The notes beneath the pieces were generated by a model. The model worked only from the letters and a program-made list of their open reading frames with translations. It was not told where the DNA came from and ran no database searches. A DNA stretch of 64,000 nucleotides from contig NZ_CP041405.1 of NCBI RefSeq assembly GCF_007066085.1, positions 1,860,001-1,924,000 on the forward strand, in the 5' to 3' direction. Of the stretch, positions 54,819-63,387 are shown piece after piece. How positions within the stretch are numbered: position 1 is the first letter of the stretch; each line of letters begins with the position of its first letter. This DNA comes from Paenibacillus thiaminolyticus (GTDB taxonomy: Bacteria > Bacillota > Bacilli > Paenibacillales > Paenibacillaceae). A program made the translations under genes and the position numbers.

Positions 54819-55956
54819 TCTACTGATTGCGCAATGGTTCCTGAAGCGAATGTTTGCCAACAAGCGAACGATTTTCTTGTCTTTCATCCTGCCGGCCGTA
54901 CTCGTCTCCGCCTTTTTGCTGCAGCTTCATATTGTGGAGCAAAGCCGTCAGGCGATTATGTACGTGGACCATGACCGTTCCGAACTGTCGGCTCATCTGC
55001 TCCAGGCGGTTGGGCGGGATTTCGAGCTAATTGAAGCGGTGGATGAAGCCGAGTTGCGGGAGCATATTCTTGAGCTGAAAAGCAGCTCCGGATTCGTCAT
55101 TCCCCCGCAATATGGGGACGACCTGATGAACGGTGAGCTTCCTGCCCCCAAGCTGCTGCAATTGAATCTGAGCGAGACCAGCGTAGTTCTTCAGCTGCTG
55201 CTCAACGAACAGACAGAGAACACGCTGCTGCTCGTGAATTCGATCCGCAGCCGCCATCCGGAGCCGGAGATGCTCAACGGGGCCATCCAGAATGCGCTGA
55301 AGGAGCAGCGCCTGTACAGAGTGCATGCGAACGTAACCGATTATGAGCTCTACGTATCCCCTTCCCTGCGCATCAGCATGGGGTTGTTCCTGATGTTCAT
55401 GCTGCTATCCTCCATGAATCTTGTCTCCGTTATGCTAGAGGATAAGCTGAACTACACGATGCAGCGTACAGCGACCGCTCCTGTCCATGGGTGGCAGATA
55501 TCACTCGGCCAGTTCCTGGGCGGATTCTTCTTCGGAACGCTGCAGATTGCGGCCGTATTGCTCCTTACACGGCTTGTCGGAATCGATATGGGCATGTCTC
55601 TGCTTGCCCAATGGAGTCTGCTGGAGCTGTTCCTTATCACCAGCATGGGCATGGCTTGCATGCTCGGCTCGATCGTCGGCAGCCCGGCGCTGTTCAACCG
55701 GGTCAGCTTCGGCCTTATCGTCCCGACCTGCATGCTGGGTGGATGCTACTGGCCGATTGAGATGATGAACTCGGAGATGCAGAAGCTCTCCTACTTCGTA
55801 CCGCAGCGCTGGGTGCTCGACGCTATGGACATGCTCGCTTCCGGCGGTTCCTGGTCTGCCATCTCGCTTCACGTACTCGTGCTGCTCCTGTTCGGCTTCG
55901 TCCTGATGGGCATCGGCTCCGCGGTGCTGCGGCCTGCCAAGCGGCATGCGCTGTAA
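54811..55956 (+). CDS. ABC-2 type permease (LnrN-like)
   Basis: A 381-residue permease with the same layout as its neighbour: one N-terminal helix, an external domain to about residue 180, then five helices (LFLMFMLLSSMNLVSVMLEDK, FGLIVPTCMLGGCYWPIEMM). AAAGGTGG precedes ATG 54811, inside the end of the previous gene, so translation is coupled. The two permeases likely form a heterodimer exporting an amphipathic compound. Confidence 0.82.
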   Translation: MSSLLIAQWFLKRMFANKRTIFLSFILPAVLVSAFLLQLHIVEQSRQAIMYVDHDRSELSAHLLQAVGRDFELIEAVDEAELREHILELKSSSGFVIPPQYGDDLMNGELPAPKLLQLNLSETSVVLQLLLNEQTENTLLLVNSIRSRHPEPEMLNGAIQNALKEQRLYRVHANVTDYELYVSPSLRISMGLFLMFMLLSSMNLVSVMLEDKLNYTMQRTATAPVHGWQISLGQFLGGFFFGTLQIAAVLLLTRLVGIDMGMSLLAQWSLLELFLITSMGMACMLGSIVGSPALFNRVSFGLIVPTCMLGGCYWPIEMMNSEMQKLSYFVPQRWVLDAMDMLASGGSWSAISLHVLVLLLFGFVLMGIGSAVLRPAKRHAL

Positions 55957-56145
55957 TGCTCTAGTAGCGGATCGCTGCGGACTGTCGCTGCTTGCCTGCG
56001 TTTGAGGGCTTTTTTTATCGGATCTACAGCCGCCGTCTTTCGCATGCAATTATCAATTTTGGCTGCGGGACCGATCGGAATATGACATAGAGGTGTCAGG
56101 TTTAATCTAGTAAAATAATAGAAAAACCTGAAAAGGAGAATCGCC

Positions 56146-56667
56146 ATGGCGAGCTACGAATACGCATCCAAACAACAGCTAAAAGAAACCATCCATGCCG
56201 CTTATCTGCTGCTGGACGGTGAGCTCGAGGAGATTGACGACAGTCAAAAGGACAAAAGAATTCCTGAAGTCGATAGAACTCCCGCCGAAATCATCGCCTA
56301 CCAACTCGGATGGTTGAATCTTGTTATGGGCTGGGATAAAGACGAACTGGCGGGAAAACCTGTTATCATGCCGGCGCCGGATTATAAATGGAACCAGCTC
56401 GGCGGCCTGTACCAGTCGTTCTACGCTGCTTACGCCGATCTTTCCTTGACCGAGCTCCGGCGGTTGTTCCGAGATACAGAACGCCAGTGGCTGGACTGGA
56501 TCGACACCTTAAGCGAGGAAGAGCTGTTTGTCCAATCTGTCCGAGTATGGACCGGGGACAAGCCGAACTGGCCGATGGCCCGATGGATCCACATCAATTC
56601 CGTCGCTCCCTTCAAAACATTCCGGGCAAAAATCAGGAAGTGGAAAAAGAATCAGGAACAAGCGTAA
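56146..56667 (+). CDS. ClbS/DfsB-family four-helix bundle protein
   Basis: A 173-residue protein of the ClbS/DfsB (DUF1706) family: YEYASKQQLKETIHAAYLLLDGEL at the start, RTPAEIIAYQLGWLNLVMGW, and a C-terminal NSVAPFKTFRAKIRKWKK. ClbS itself hydrolyses the colibactin warhead, and DfsB-type proteins are DinB-like. Whether this one resists a toxin is unknown. AAGGAGA lies upstream of the ATG. Confidence 0.85.
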   Translation: MASYEYASKQQLKETIHAAYLLLDGELEEIDDSQKDKRIPEVDRTPAEIIAYQLGWLNLVMGWDKDELAGKPVIMPAPDYKWNQLGGLYQSFYAAYADLSLTELRRLFRDTERQWLDWIDTLSEEELFVQSVRVWTGDKPNWPMARWIHINSVAPFKTFRAKIRKWKKNQEQA

Positions 56668-57246
56668 TCCGTTACATCAGTCCTGCGACGCGGGGTCTGA
56701 AATCTGGAGGTCAAGGCTACCTGCCATTCTGCACATCGTTGCTGCGATAGGGAGCGTCGGGTACGAATGCTCATTCTTCTTGTTCTTTGATCTTGTTTCT
56801 TGTACTGTTCCAGTAATTGTTCTTGTCTCGTGCAGGTTATGAGAAGTGACACTGGTGTCTATTTTAGTTGTGTATTATGATAAGTGAAATAACTGTCTAC
56901 TAATACACCACAACGAGTAGTGTTCTGTAAAATTAAGTTTAATCATAAACACCTTCTAAACCCACAAATTACAATAAGTAAAAGGATTCCATTATAAGGG
57001 CTGATTATCCTTTTTATTTGCATAATTCAGTAAATAAATATTAGTGGTATTACCAATTCAAATATAAGAGCGTTAGTTTTGTTGGTGGGCATAGCCTCGG
57101 TGCGAGGATAGCACTCCGCAGAACGTAGTTCGAGGACCTTAAAGAAACAATAATATCGGTGAACATTACAGTAAAGGCTCCTTTATGTTTCAGGGGGATT
57201 CCCCGAGAGTATATGAAATATCTGTTGGCAATCATAAACTCCAAAT
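56668..57246. other. gene-free AT-rich stretch with hairpins
   Basis: No convincing gene. It holds an inverted repeat GTGTATTA...TAATACAC (about 56,866-56,911) and a perfect 8-bp stem AAAAGGAT / ATCCTTTT with a T-run (56980-57015), which looks like a terminator. On the plus strand 57078-57248 reads FVGGHSLGARIALRRT, a stop, then 40 more residues, possibly a remnant of an unknown gene. Confidence 0.4.
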
Positions 57247-57276
57247 AGAAAAAGGCGTTCTACTTTGATCGCCTTG
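57247..57276 (-). terminator. terminator of GNAT gene
   Basis: Arms AAGGCG / CGCCTT are followed on the minus strand by TTTTT. Confidence 0.6.
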
Positions 57277-57393
57277 TTTAACTATCGCCTTCGATTGTTT
57301 AAGTACAAATTTTTACAATTAATTTCTTTTGAATATAAAACTTGCGACACCAATCACCAATCCAAATAATACTAATCACCTAACTTATTAGCT

Positions 57394-57933
57394 TTATAAT
57401 CCAAGTCTGGCACCTACTTCTGCATACTCTATATCTTTTCTTTCTGCATTCCAATTACCCCCTGTTTGTCCGTCCCATATCGCTCCTGTTTCAACGAAAC
57501 CGACAGACGCAAACAACTTCCGGACGGCTTCGTTTACCAGCCAATATGATGTAGCAACTGCATCGGCTTTTCCTTGTGGAAACGACTTTATGTAATCAAT
57601 AACTTTCATCATTGCTTGTTTGCCAAATCCTTTGCCTTGATGCTTTTTATCAATCATAAAGCGATTAAGTCCATAAGTAGATTTATCTCCATATTTTTCA
57701 CATAAAAGTGAACCTTCCGCCAGTTCGTAAAATCCAATATCGACATATCCTATGACTTCATCATTGTTGCATATAGCGAAGATCATAGGAGGTTTTTCGT
57801 CGTTGAGTATCTTTACATAGGCTTTAGCCAAACAATATATGCTGGAATCCACATTTCCTTTCTGCTCGTCTGTTATGCTTAACTTCAACACTGCCTCAAA
57901 ATTATCGTGGGTAATCTTTCTTAATTCAATCAT
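57394..57933 (-). CDS. GNAT-family N-acetyltransferase
   Basis: A 179-residue acetyltransferase. The acetyl-CoA loop is HQGKGFGKQAMMKVIDYIK, preceded by the LNRFMIDKK beta-strand, and the C-terminal NEAVRKLFASVGFVETG is standard for the fold. The N-terminal ELRKITHDNFEAVLKL resembles diamine or spermidine acetyltransferases (BltD type). The substrate is not provable. GGGAAGAAA lies upstream of the ATG. Confidence 0.82.
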   Translation of the reverse strand: MIELRKITHDNFEAVLKLSITDEQKGNVDSSIYCLAKAYVKILNDEKPPMIFAICNNDEVIGYVDIGFYELAEGSLLCEKYGDKSTYGLNRFMIDKKHQGKGFGKQAMMKVIDYIKSFPQGKADAVATSYWLVNEAVRKLFASVGFVETGAIWDGQTGGNWNAERKDIEYAEVGARLGL

Positions 57934-58015
57934 TTTTCTTCCCTACTTTCGAAAATATAAATTTAAGTCCATTAACGACACCAGTATAGCATAAAAAACC
58001 GGATATTTTCACATA

Positions 58016-58062
58016 AAAAAATGGCCAAGCTCTTTGGTCTTTAATGACCAAAACTTCGCCAG
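58016..58062 (-). terminator. terminator after DJ-1-like gene
   Basis: A TTTGGTC / GACCAAA hairpin within longer TGGC/GCCA arms is followed by T residues on the minus strand. Confidence 0.55.
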
Positions 58063-58260
58063 CATACAGTCTATATTTAATTTTAATTTATATAAGAATA
58101 GGTGTATGGGAATTTATTATATTCTAATACATCTATAATATTTATTTTGTAATTTCTTTGAGCATTACCTTGTATTTATTGCTGGGTATAATAAACATAA
58201 TATATCGGAATAAAAATTCTAAATATAGTTTTATATCTTATAGATTCATGATATTTTCCC

Positions 58261-58773
58261 CTATAAATCAAAGCTTTTTGGATAAAGTTCAATATTTAAT
58301 TCTTTTCCTATTGCCATAGCCCATTGTCGAAAACCAAATGCTACAGATGTAATGATATTATCTGTCTTTAAATATTTTTCAGGTACAACTTCATCGCAAG
58401 ACTCTTCCCAACCAATCATGTATTTCATATCATCATCTGTAAAACCTTCCTCATATAGATTGGATTTTTCTACTCCTATCATAAAAGGTTTTTCTTTTAA
58501 ATATCCAAGTTTTAAGAGTAATATTGGAGCAATCGAAATAGCACCAATTAATGTGCCAGTATCATAAAATTTACTTACAAATTCTTGAGTCGATTCATCT
58601 TCTACCATGCCTTGAGCATCAGCAGCACCTGTTATCAAAAGTGAATCATATTCATCCACATTTAGCTGTTCAAAAGTATTATCTGCAATTACAAGCATAC
58701 CTTCTTCTGTTCTAATTGGCTTGATTTCGCGCTTCATAAAACGTTGGCGCCCCATCAACAATAAAGTCTTCAT
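58261..58773 (-). pseudogene. truncated DJ-1/PfpI-like protein
   Basis: A 170-residue frame like DJ-1/PfpI family proteins but lacking most of the N-terminal 60-70 residues: after MKTLLLM it jumps to MKREIKPIRTEEG, the second strand region. The nucleophile elbow reads GAISIAP, so Ser replaces the catalytic Cys. The start has no good ribosome site. The remaining fold (SLLITGAADAQG, YEEGFTDDDMKYMIG) is intact. It abuts a truncated cupin gene, which suggests a deletion removed the start of both. I regard it as probably non-functional. Confidence 0.6.
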
Positions 58774-58820
58774 TTAATGTTTTATGAATTCCTTTAGGTT
58801 CTTTACCACAAAAACCAACG

Positions 58821-59164
58821 ACTGCTTTATGGACTGGTAGTCAACTGCAAGTGACTTTAATGAGTATTGAAGTTGGTGAAGACATCGGCTTGGAAGTTCA
58901 TCATGACATCGATCAATTCCTTCGAATTGAGGACGGTGAAGGACTTGTTCAGATGGGAGACAGTAAAGACAATCTGGATTTTGAAAAAATGTAAATGATG
59001 ATGATGCAATTTTTGTACCAGCCGGTAAATGGCATAATGTAACTAACAAAGGAGATAAACCACTTAAACTTTATTCCATTTATGCACCAGCCGAGCATGC
59101 ACATGGTACGGTGCATAAAACAAGAGCCGATGGTATGGAAGCTGAAAAAGTTCATAGTCATTAA
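58821..59164 (+). pseudogene. broken cupin-domain gene
   Basis: Reading the plus strand from ACTGCTTTATGG gives TALWTGSQLQVTLMSIEVGED, then GLEVHHDIDQFLRIEDGEG, typical of a small cupin protein. The frame breaks at about 58,990 (a run of A residues before TGTAAATGATG, one A short). It resumes in the next frame as DDDAIFVPAGKWHNVTN and ends with KVHSH. The start codon region is missing. A terminator hairpin follows. Confidence 0.8.
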
Positions 59165-59193
59165 TTTATAATAAGGACAATTTAGTATTTTTT

Positions 59194-59234
59194 GGCTAAA
59201 ACAGAGTGAAATTCTGTTTTGGCCTTCTTTTATT
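59194..59234 (+). terminator. terminator of the broken cupin gene
   Basis: A stem GGCTAAAACAGA / TCTGTTTTGGCC (one mismatch) is followed by TTCTTTTATT. Confidence 0.75.
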
Positions 59235-59815
59235 AGAAATGCTAGCAAAATGTTATATAAATGCTATTGGCTAAGAAATGAAGTTTGAGTAAAACAATCT
59301 TGTATACATTATTAAATAATAACTAAAAAGAACACACTTTCCATTATATTGTCCCCTTATTAAACTATTCTGCCCCGTTAGTTTAAGTGCATTTTTTCAC
59401 AAACTTTCATATATCATTTCAATAATTCTATACCTTCAGTTTACACTTAACTAACTATTTAAGAAAATTTTTTTAAAACTTACATAATTCTTCGTTTTTC
59501 TAAAAAAGTCCTGCGTTATATAGAATTTTTTATCAAACTTTATTCAAAAGCTACACAAAAAAGGAATTTTGGCTTACAAAGGATATCCTATATTTCCAAC
59601 TCTATACAAACTTATCATTCTTAATTTTAGACTACAACTTAATTAACGATTCTTCTTAATATATATCACTGTTTTACAGGAAAGTATTGGATATCCATTT
59701 CTAAAAGAGCTATATTTGTGATAAGTATAAATATTTTATAAAGTGTAAATTTGATAGATATACAATCCTGAATCGGAAAACATATCGAAGGTCGTAAGAC
59801 ATATAAATTTTACTT
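59235..59815. other. gene-free AT-rich stretch
   Basis: No ORF or RNA gene can be supported. It contains an inverted repeat TTAAACTA...TAGTTTAA around a CTGCCCCG loop (about 59,357-59,385), a form seen near mobile-element ends but not diagnostic. Confidence 0.5.
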
Positions 59816-60076
59816 AGGGAGGGTTCCAATTGGTATGTGTTATTAAGGAGAGAGAAACGTCTTTAGGTTAGTGACTATATAGATTGTTTAAGGCAACAAA
59901 TCGTGGATAATTTTGAGTTGAAACAACATGTAGAAGGCTTGGAGGCCCAAAACAAACGTCTTAGCGAACAATTAAAAAGAAGACAAAAGGACATTTACGA
60001 ATTACAAATGGAAAATGATAAATTGCAAAAAACACTAAATAAACTAAACAGCAAAAATGTTGTACCCTTACGGTGA
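59816..60076 (+). pseudogene. frameshifted small coiled-coil gene
   Basis: A strong GGGAGGG site (59816-59822) precedes a TTG start at 59830 that reads MVCVIKERETSLG and stops. Skipping one base near 59,866 joins it to an open frame VSDYIDCLRQQIV... that runs to TGA at 60074. The combined protein would be about 80 residues, mainly a Gln/Lys/Leu coiled coil (RLSEQLKRRQKDIYELQMEN), resembling a leucine zipper. GTG at 59903 could alternatively start a 57-residue protein. A good terminator follows. No family is recognised. Confidence 0.55.
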
Positions 60077-60095
60077 TACATTCCATATCCAAAAT

Positions 60096-60123
60096 AAGCG
60101 AGGTAGAACTATCGCTTTTTTTT
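60096..60123 (+). terminator. terminator of the coiled-coil gene
   Basis: An AAGCGA / TCGCTT stem is followed by a long T-run. Confidence 0.8.
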
Positions 60124-60337
60124 ATGTAAAATTGTCCAAGATATTATAAAAAATAAAGGATTCCCTCCTTTATAATAGCTGAAAATTGCTTTTTTTATTG
60201 AAAATTTGTCTAATACAAAAATTAAGGATAATAGCCAATGAACGTTGATGTATCATGTGTTTATTTGATTTAGACAAAAATACCACTTTTCATAAGCACG
60301 GGCCTTTGTCGAATGGAGATGTAGCAATAGGGGCGTC

Positions 60338-60366
60338 CTTACAACCAATATCCCAACGCGTCAGGG
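60338..60366 (-). repeat. island 3 left arm: single repeat unit
   Basis: On the minus strand CCTGACGCGTTGGGATATTG followed by GTTGTAAGG, the same core as the left arms of islands 1 and 2. Confidence 0.65.
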
Positions 60367-60429
60367 ACCGGAACTTAGCCATCCACGAAGACTGAATTGA
60401 AAAAAAGCCCATAAGCCCCTACCCTAAAT

Positions 60430-60595
60430 GAATGGAATAACGCTGATAAGGCTCGGTTACGGTTATGCTACCTTTCCTGACGCAAGGGGATATCGCCTAT
60501 AGGGGCTCATACGCGCTTACCTTTCCTGACGCAAGGGGATAGCGTCCATAGGGCGCTCATACGACTTACCAAGGGGAGATTTCTCATAAGTGGCC
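60430..60595 (+). repeat. island 3 right arm: about 49-bp repeats (3-4 units)
   Basis: Two near-identical units carry TTTCCTGACGCAAGGGGATA followed by CCTATAGG or CCATAGGG and GCTCATACG (AAGGGG anchors at 60484 and 60533). Degenerate units lie at about 60,435 and 60,571. Confidence 0.8.
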
Positions 60596-60605
60596 GGAAC
60601 GGAGC

Positions 60606-60633
60606 AACGACATGATGCATGCATCATGTCGTT
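60606..60633. other. 28-bp perfect palindrome after fxsA
   Basis: Two 14-bp arms (AACGACATGATGCA and its complement) meet without a loop, 20 bp after the fxsA stop. There is no T-run. It may act as a terminator in the cruciform/hairpin form or as a protein-binding site. Confidence 0.7.
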
Positions 60634-60653
60634 GTCTGTGCAGGCGCACCTCA

Positions 60654-61058
60654 TCAATATCGCTTATAGTAGATGAAGCTGCCATCCTTCATTTTCTTTT
60701 CAATCCATTTGAGCAAGTAATGCCTGTATAGGGGCCGGGTCAGCGGAAACACGAGCGTGAAGCCCACGATATCCGTGAAAAACCCGGGGGTCAGCAGCAG
60801 CACGCCGCCAGCCAATATACATAGCCCGTCAATGACCGCCCGCCCCGGAACCTGTCTCGCTTGAAGCTGCTTCTGGGCCTCTCCCCATACTTGAGCCGCT
60901 TCGTAGCGTGCGATGATCGCGCCGATCACACTGGTCAAAAGGATCAGGAGGAACGTGTTCCACCCTCCTATCCAGCCGCTGACGAGGAGGAACCCATATA
61001 TCTCCAAAGCCGGAATTAAGGTCAATACGATAAGTATGCCTATCATGATCGGGTTCAT
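60654..61058 (-). CDS. fxsA: FxsA family membrane protein
   Basis: A 134-residue protein with three or four helices and the FxsA hallmark PALEIYGFLLVSGWIGGWNT, then GAIIARYEAAQVW and GGVLLLTPGFFTDIVGFTLVFP. FxsA overproduction relieves phage exclusion in E. coli, but its normal role is unknown. AAGGAGA precedes the ATG. Its place near pyk is conserved with Bacillus. Confidence 0.92.
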   Translation of the reverse strand: MNPIMIGILIVLTLIPALEIYGFLLVSGWIGGWNTFLLILLTSVIGAIIARYEAAQVWGEAQKQLQARQVPGRAVIDGLCILAGGVLLLTPGFFTDIVGFTLVFPLTRPLYRHYLLKWIEKKMKDGSFIYYKRY

Positions 61059-61206
61059 GCTCGCATCTCCTTCCCACTAAAGTTCATACTGTAGCTGCGA
61101 AGCCGAGGCTTGCGCGAACACAGCTGCTACATTATCTCCTTTGCTCGCGGCCGATGGCCAGCCGATCCGCAACGCGAATGACCGCCAGAGCAGCCCTGAA
61201 GGAGTG

Positions 61207-61686
61207 TCAAGGGCATGCCTGCTTCAGCAGCTCCCATACATCAGGAGCTTCCCGCTCGATTCGGGCAGGTCTCCAGTTCGCGTTCAGCCAAGCCAACGTC
61301 GTCTCGCCTTCAACGAGGCGCTCGCCTTCCGGCTCAACATACCAGCCGGCTTCGGCACCCTCCTCCCCTGCACGGCAGATGCTGGAGGCGAAGGTGAGGC
61401 GCAGAGGTGTCCGCTGAATGAGCTTCGTGAACACGACAACCGTATCGTCATATACAGCCGGGCGCATAAAATGCAGATGCAGGTCGACGACCGGCAACAG
61501 CAATCCCCGCGCTTCCAGTTCACGGTAGGTTAAGCCTTGGGCCCGAATCCATTCAGTCCGGCCCACCTCGAACCAGGTGACGTAATTGCCATGGAATACG
61601 ACATCCATCCGGTCGGTCTCCTGATATCTAACACGGAGCGGAAATCCATACCACGCGGCTTGCGTGTTCATTTCGGAATCGCTCAT
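61207..61686 (-). CDS. 4HBT/YbgC-type acyl-CoA thioesterase
   Basis: A 159-residue hot-dog-fold protein. The motif YQETDRMDVVFHGNYVTWFEVGRTEW matches the YbgC/FadM catalytic region, with its conserved Asp and Asn. It probably hydrolyses short or medium acyl-CoA thioesters. GGGGGGAACA is upstream of the ATG. It lies between fxsA and pyk. Confidence 0.88.
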   Translation of the reverse strand: MSDSEMNTQAAWYGFPLRVRYQETDRMDVVFHGNYVTWFEVGRTEWIRAQGLTYRELEARGLLLPVVDLHLHFMRPAVYDDTVVVFTKLIQRTPLRLTFASSICRAGEEGAEAGWYVEPEGERLVEGETTLAWLNANWRPARIEREAPDVWELLKQACP

Positions 61687-61736
61687 TCCTGTTCCCCCCT
61701 ATTGTATCCTATGGAGCCTTCGCTCACAAATGCAAC

Positions 61737-61776
61737 AGAAGCAATGGCGGTTGCACCATTGCTTCTGCTTGTTTTT
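61737..61776. terminator. terminator after pyk
   Basis: An 11-bp perfect stem AGAAGCAATGG / CCATTGCTTCT. The T-run is better on the plus strand. Confidence 0.65.
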
Positions 61777-61808
61777 ATGGAATCAATATCCGTATCAAAA
61801 GCTGCCGA

Positions 61809-63242
61809 TTAGGAAAGGCGGCTTTGGCCGATTTGGCTAATCTTGATCAAGTTCGTCGAACCAGCGCAGCCGGTAGGCACGCCAGCCGTAATGACGACGA
61901 GGTCGCCTTCGGATACGATGCCCGTCTTCACGCCGCCGCGAACCGCTTCATCGAACATTTCGTCCGTCGAATTAGCCGCTTCGCTCTTGACGGTAACGAC
62001 GCCCCAGGACAGGCACAGTCCGCGCATCACTTGCTCCGATGGAGTGACGGCGATGATTGGCGCCTTCGGACGGTATTTGGATACCATTCGTGCCGTATAG
62101 CCTGTCTGCGTAGAGCTGATAATTGCCTTCGCATCCAGTTCCAATGCAGAGTTCGCTACCGCTTGGCTGATTGCGTCGGTTACAGTCGCCTGCTGCTTCG
62201 AGCTTTGCTTCGCCAGAAGCTCATGATACTCGAGTGCAGACTCCGCCTTCTCCGCAATACGGGACATTGTCAGCACCGACTCTACCGGATATTTACCTGC
62301 AGCCGTCTCGCCCGACAGCATGATTGCATCCGTGCCGTCGAAGATGGCGTTCGCCACATCGCTCGCTTCGGCGCGGGTAGGGCGCGGGTTGCGCTGCATG
62401 GAATCAAGCATTTGCGTTGCAGTAATGACTGGCTTCCCGGCCAGGTTGCACTTCTCAATCATTCGCTTCTGAACGAGCGGAACTTCTTCCGCCGGAATTT
62501 CGACACCGAGGTCTCCGCGTGCAACCATCAGACCGTCGGACACTTCCAGAATCTCGTCGAGGTTGTCCACGCCTTCTTGGTTCTCGATTTTCGAGATGAT
62601 TTGGATGTGGCCTCCGTTGTTCTCTTCGAGCAGGTTGCGGATTTCCATGACGTCGCTCGCTTTACGCACAAAAGAAGCCGCAATAAAGTCGACACCCTGT
62701 TCAATCCCGAATCGGATATCATTTGCGTCCTTCTCTGTAATACCTGGCAGAGAAATCTTCACGCCTGGAACGTTTACGCCTTTTTTGCTCTTAATCGTTC
62801 CGCCGTTAACGATTTTACATTTGATTTCCGTGCCTTGAATATCAACGACAGACAGTCCGATCAGACCGTCGTCGATCAGAATCGTCGAACCTACTTCCAC
62901 ATCTTGCGGCAATTCTTTATATGTAACCGAGATGCGGTCCTTGTCTCCCAAAATTTCTTCCGTGGTCAATGTGACATATTCGTCCTGAACGAGGTCAATC
63001 GGCTCTACCGCCAATTTTCCCGTACGGATTTCCGGGCCTTTCGTGTCGAGCAGAACAGCAACTGTCTTGTTCAGCTCGGCGCAAGCCTGGCGAATATTTT
63101 TGATGCGGTTGCCGTGCTCATCGAAGTCGCCGTGCGAGAAGTTCAGACGAGCGACGTTCATGCCGGCAATAATCAATTTCTTGATGTTTTCCAAGGATTC
63201 GCTGGAAGGACCGATCGTACAGACAATTTTCGTTTTACGCAT
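61809..63242 (-). CDS. pyk: pyruvate kinase
   Basis: A 477-residue enzyme making pyruvate and ATP from phosphoenolpyruvate. [15 protein letters not shown] starts the barrel, [16 protein letters not shown] and [17 protein letters not shown] hold active-site residues, and [10 protein letters not shown] follows. The C-terminal PEP-utiliser extension found in Bacillus Pyk (about 585 residues) is absent. ATG at 63242 has GGAGG upstream, five codons inside the longer frame. Confidence 0.96.
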   Translation of the reverse strand: MRKTKIVCTIGPSSESLENIKKLIIAGMNVARLNFSHGDFDEHGNRIKNIRQACAELNKTVAVLLDTKGPEIRTGKLAVEPIDLVQDEYVTLTTEEILGDKDRISVTYKELPQDVEVGSTILIDDGLIGLSVVDIQGTEIKCKIVNGGTIKSKKGVNVPGVKISLPGITEKDANDIRFGIEQGVDFIAASFVRKASDVMEIRNLLEENNGGHIQIISKIENQEGVDNLDEILEVSDGLMVARGDLGVEIPAEEVPLVQKRMIEKCNLAGKPVITATQMLDSMQRNPRPTRAEASDVANAIFDGTDAIMLSGETAAGKYPVESVLTMSRIAEKAESALEYHELLAKQSSKQQATVTDAISQAVANSALELDAKAIISSTQTGYTARMVSKYRPKAPIIAVTPSEQVMRGLCLSWGVVTVKSEAANSTDEMFDEAVRGGVKTGIVSEGDLVVITAGVPTGCAGSTNLIKISQIGQSRLS

Positions 63243-63387
63243 ATGAGTTTCCTCCAATGTTGTGCTCTCTTTTTATGTCTATTGTTGCATATCTTGCGTA
63301 TGCTCTCATCTATCTAATTTACTATAATTCGGCAAGTTTGTATATGAAGATTATCATAATATTTAGTTTTACCAGCATATACCGTTT

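Noticed and set aside
57050..57244. 64-residue minus-strand frame
   Set aside because: It has no ribosome site or recognisable motif, and the opposite strand also reads plausibly with one stop. Neither can be supported.
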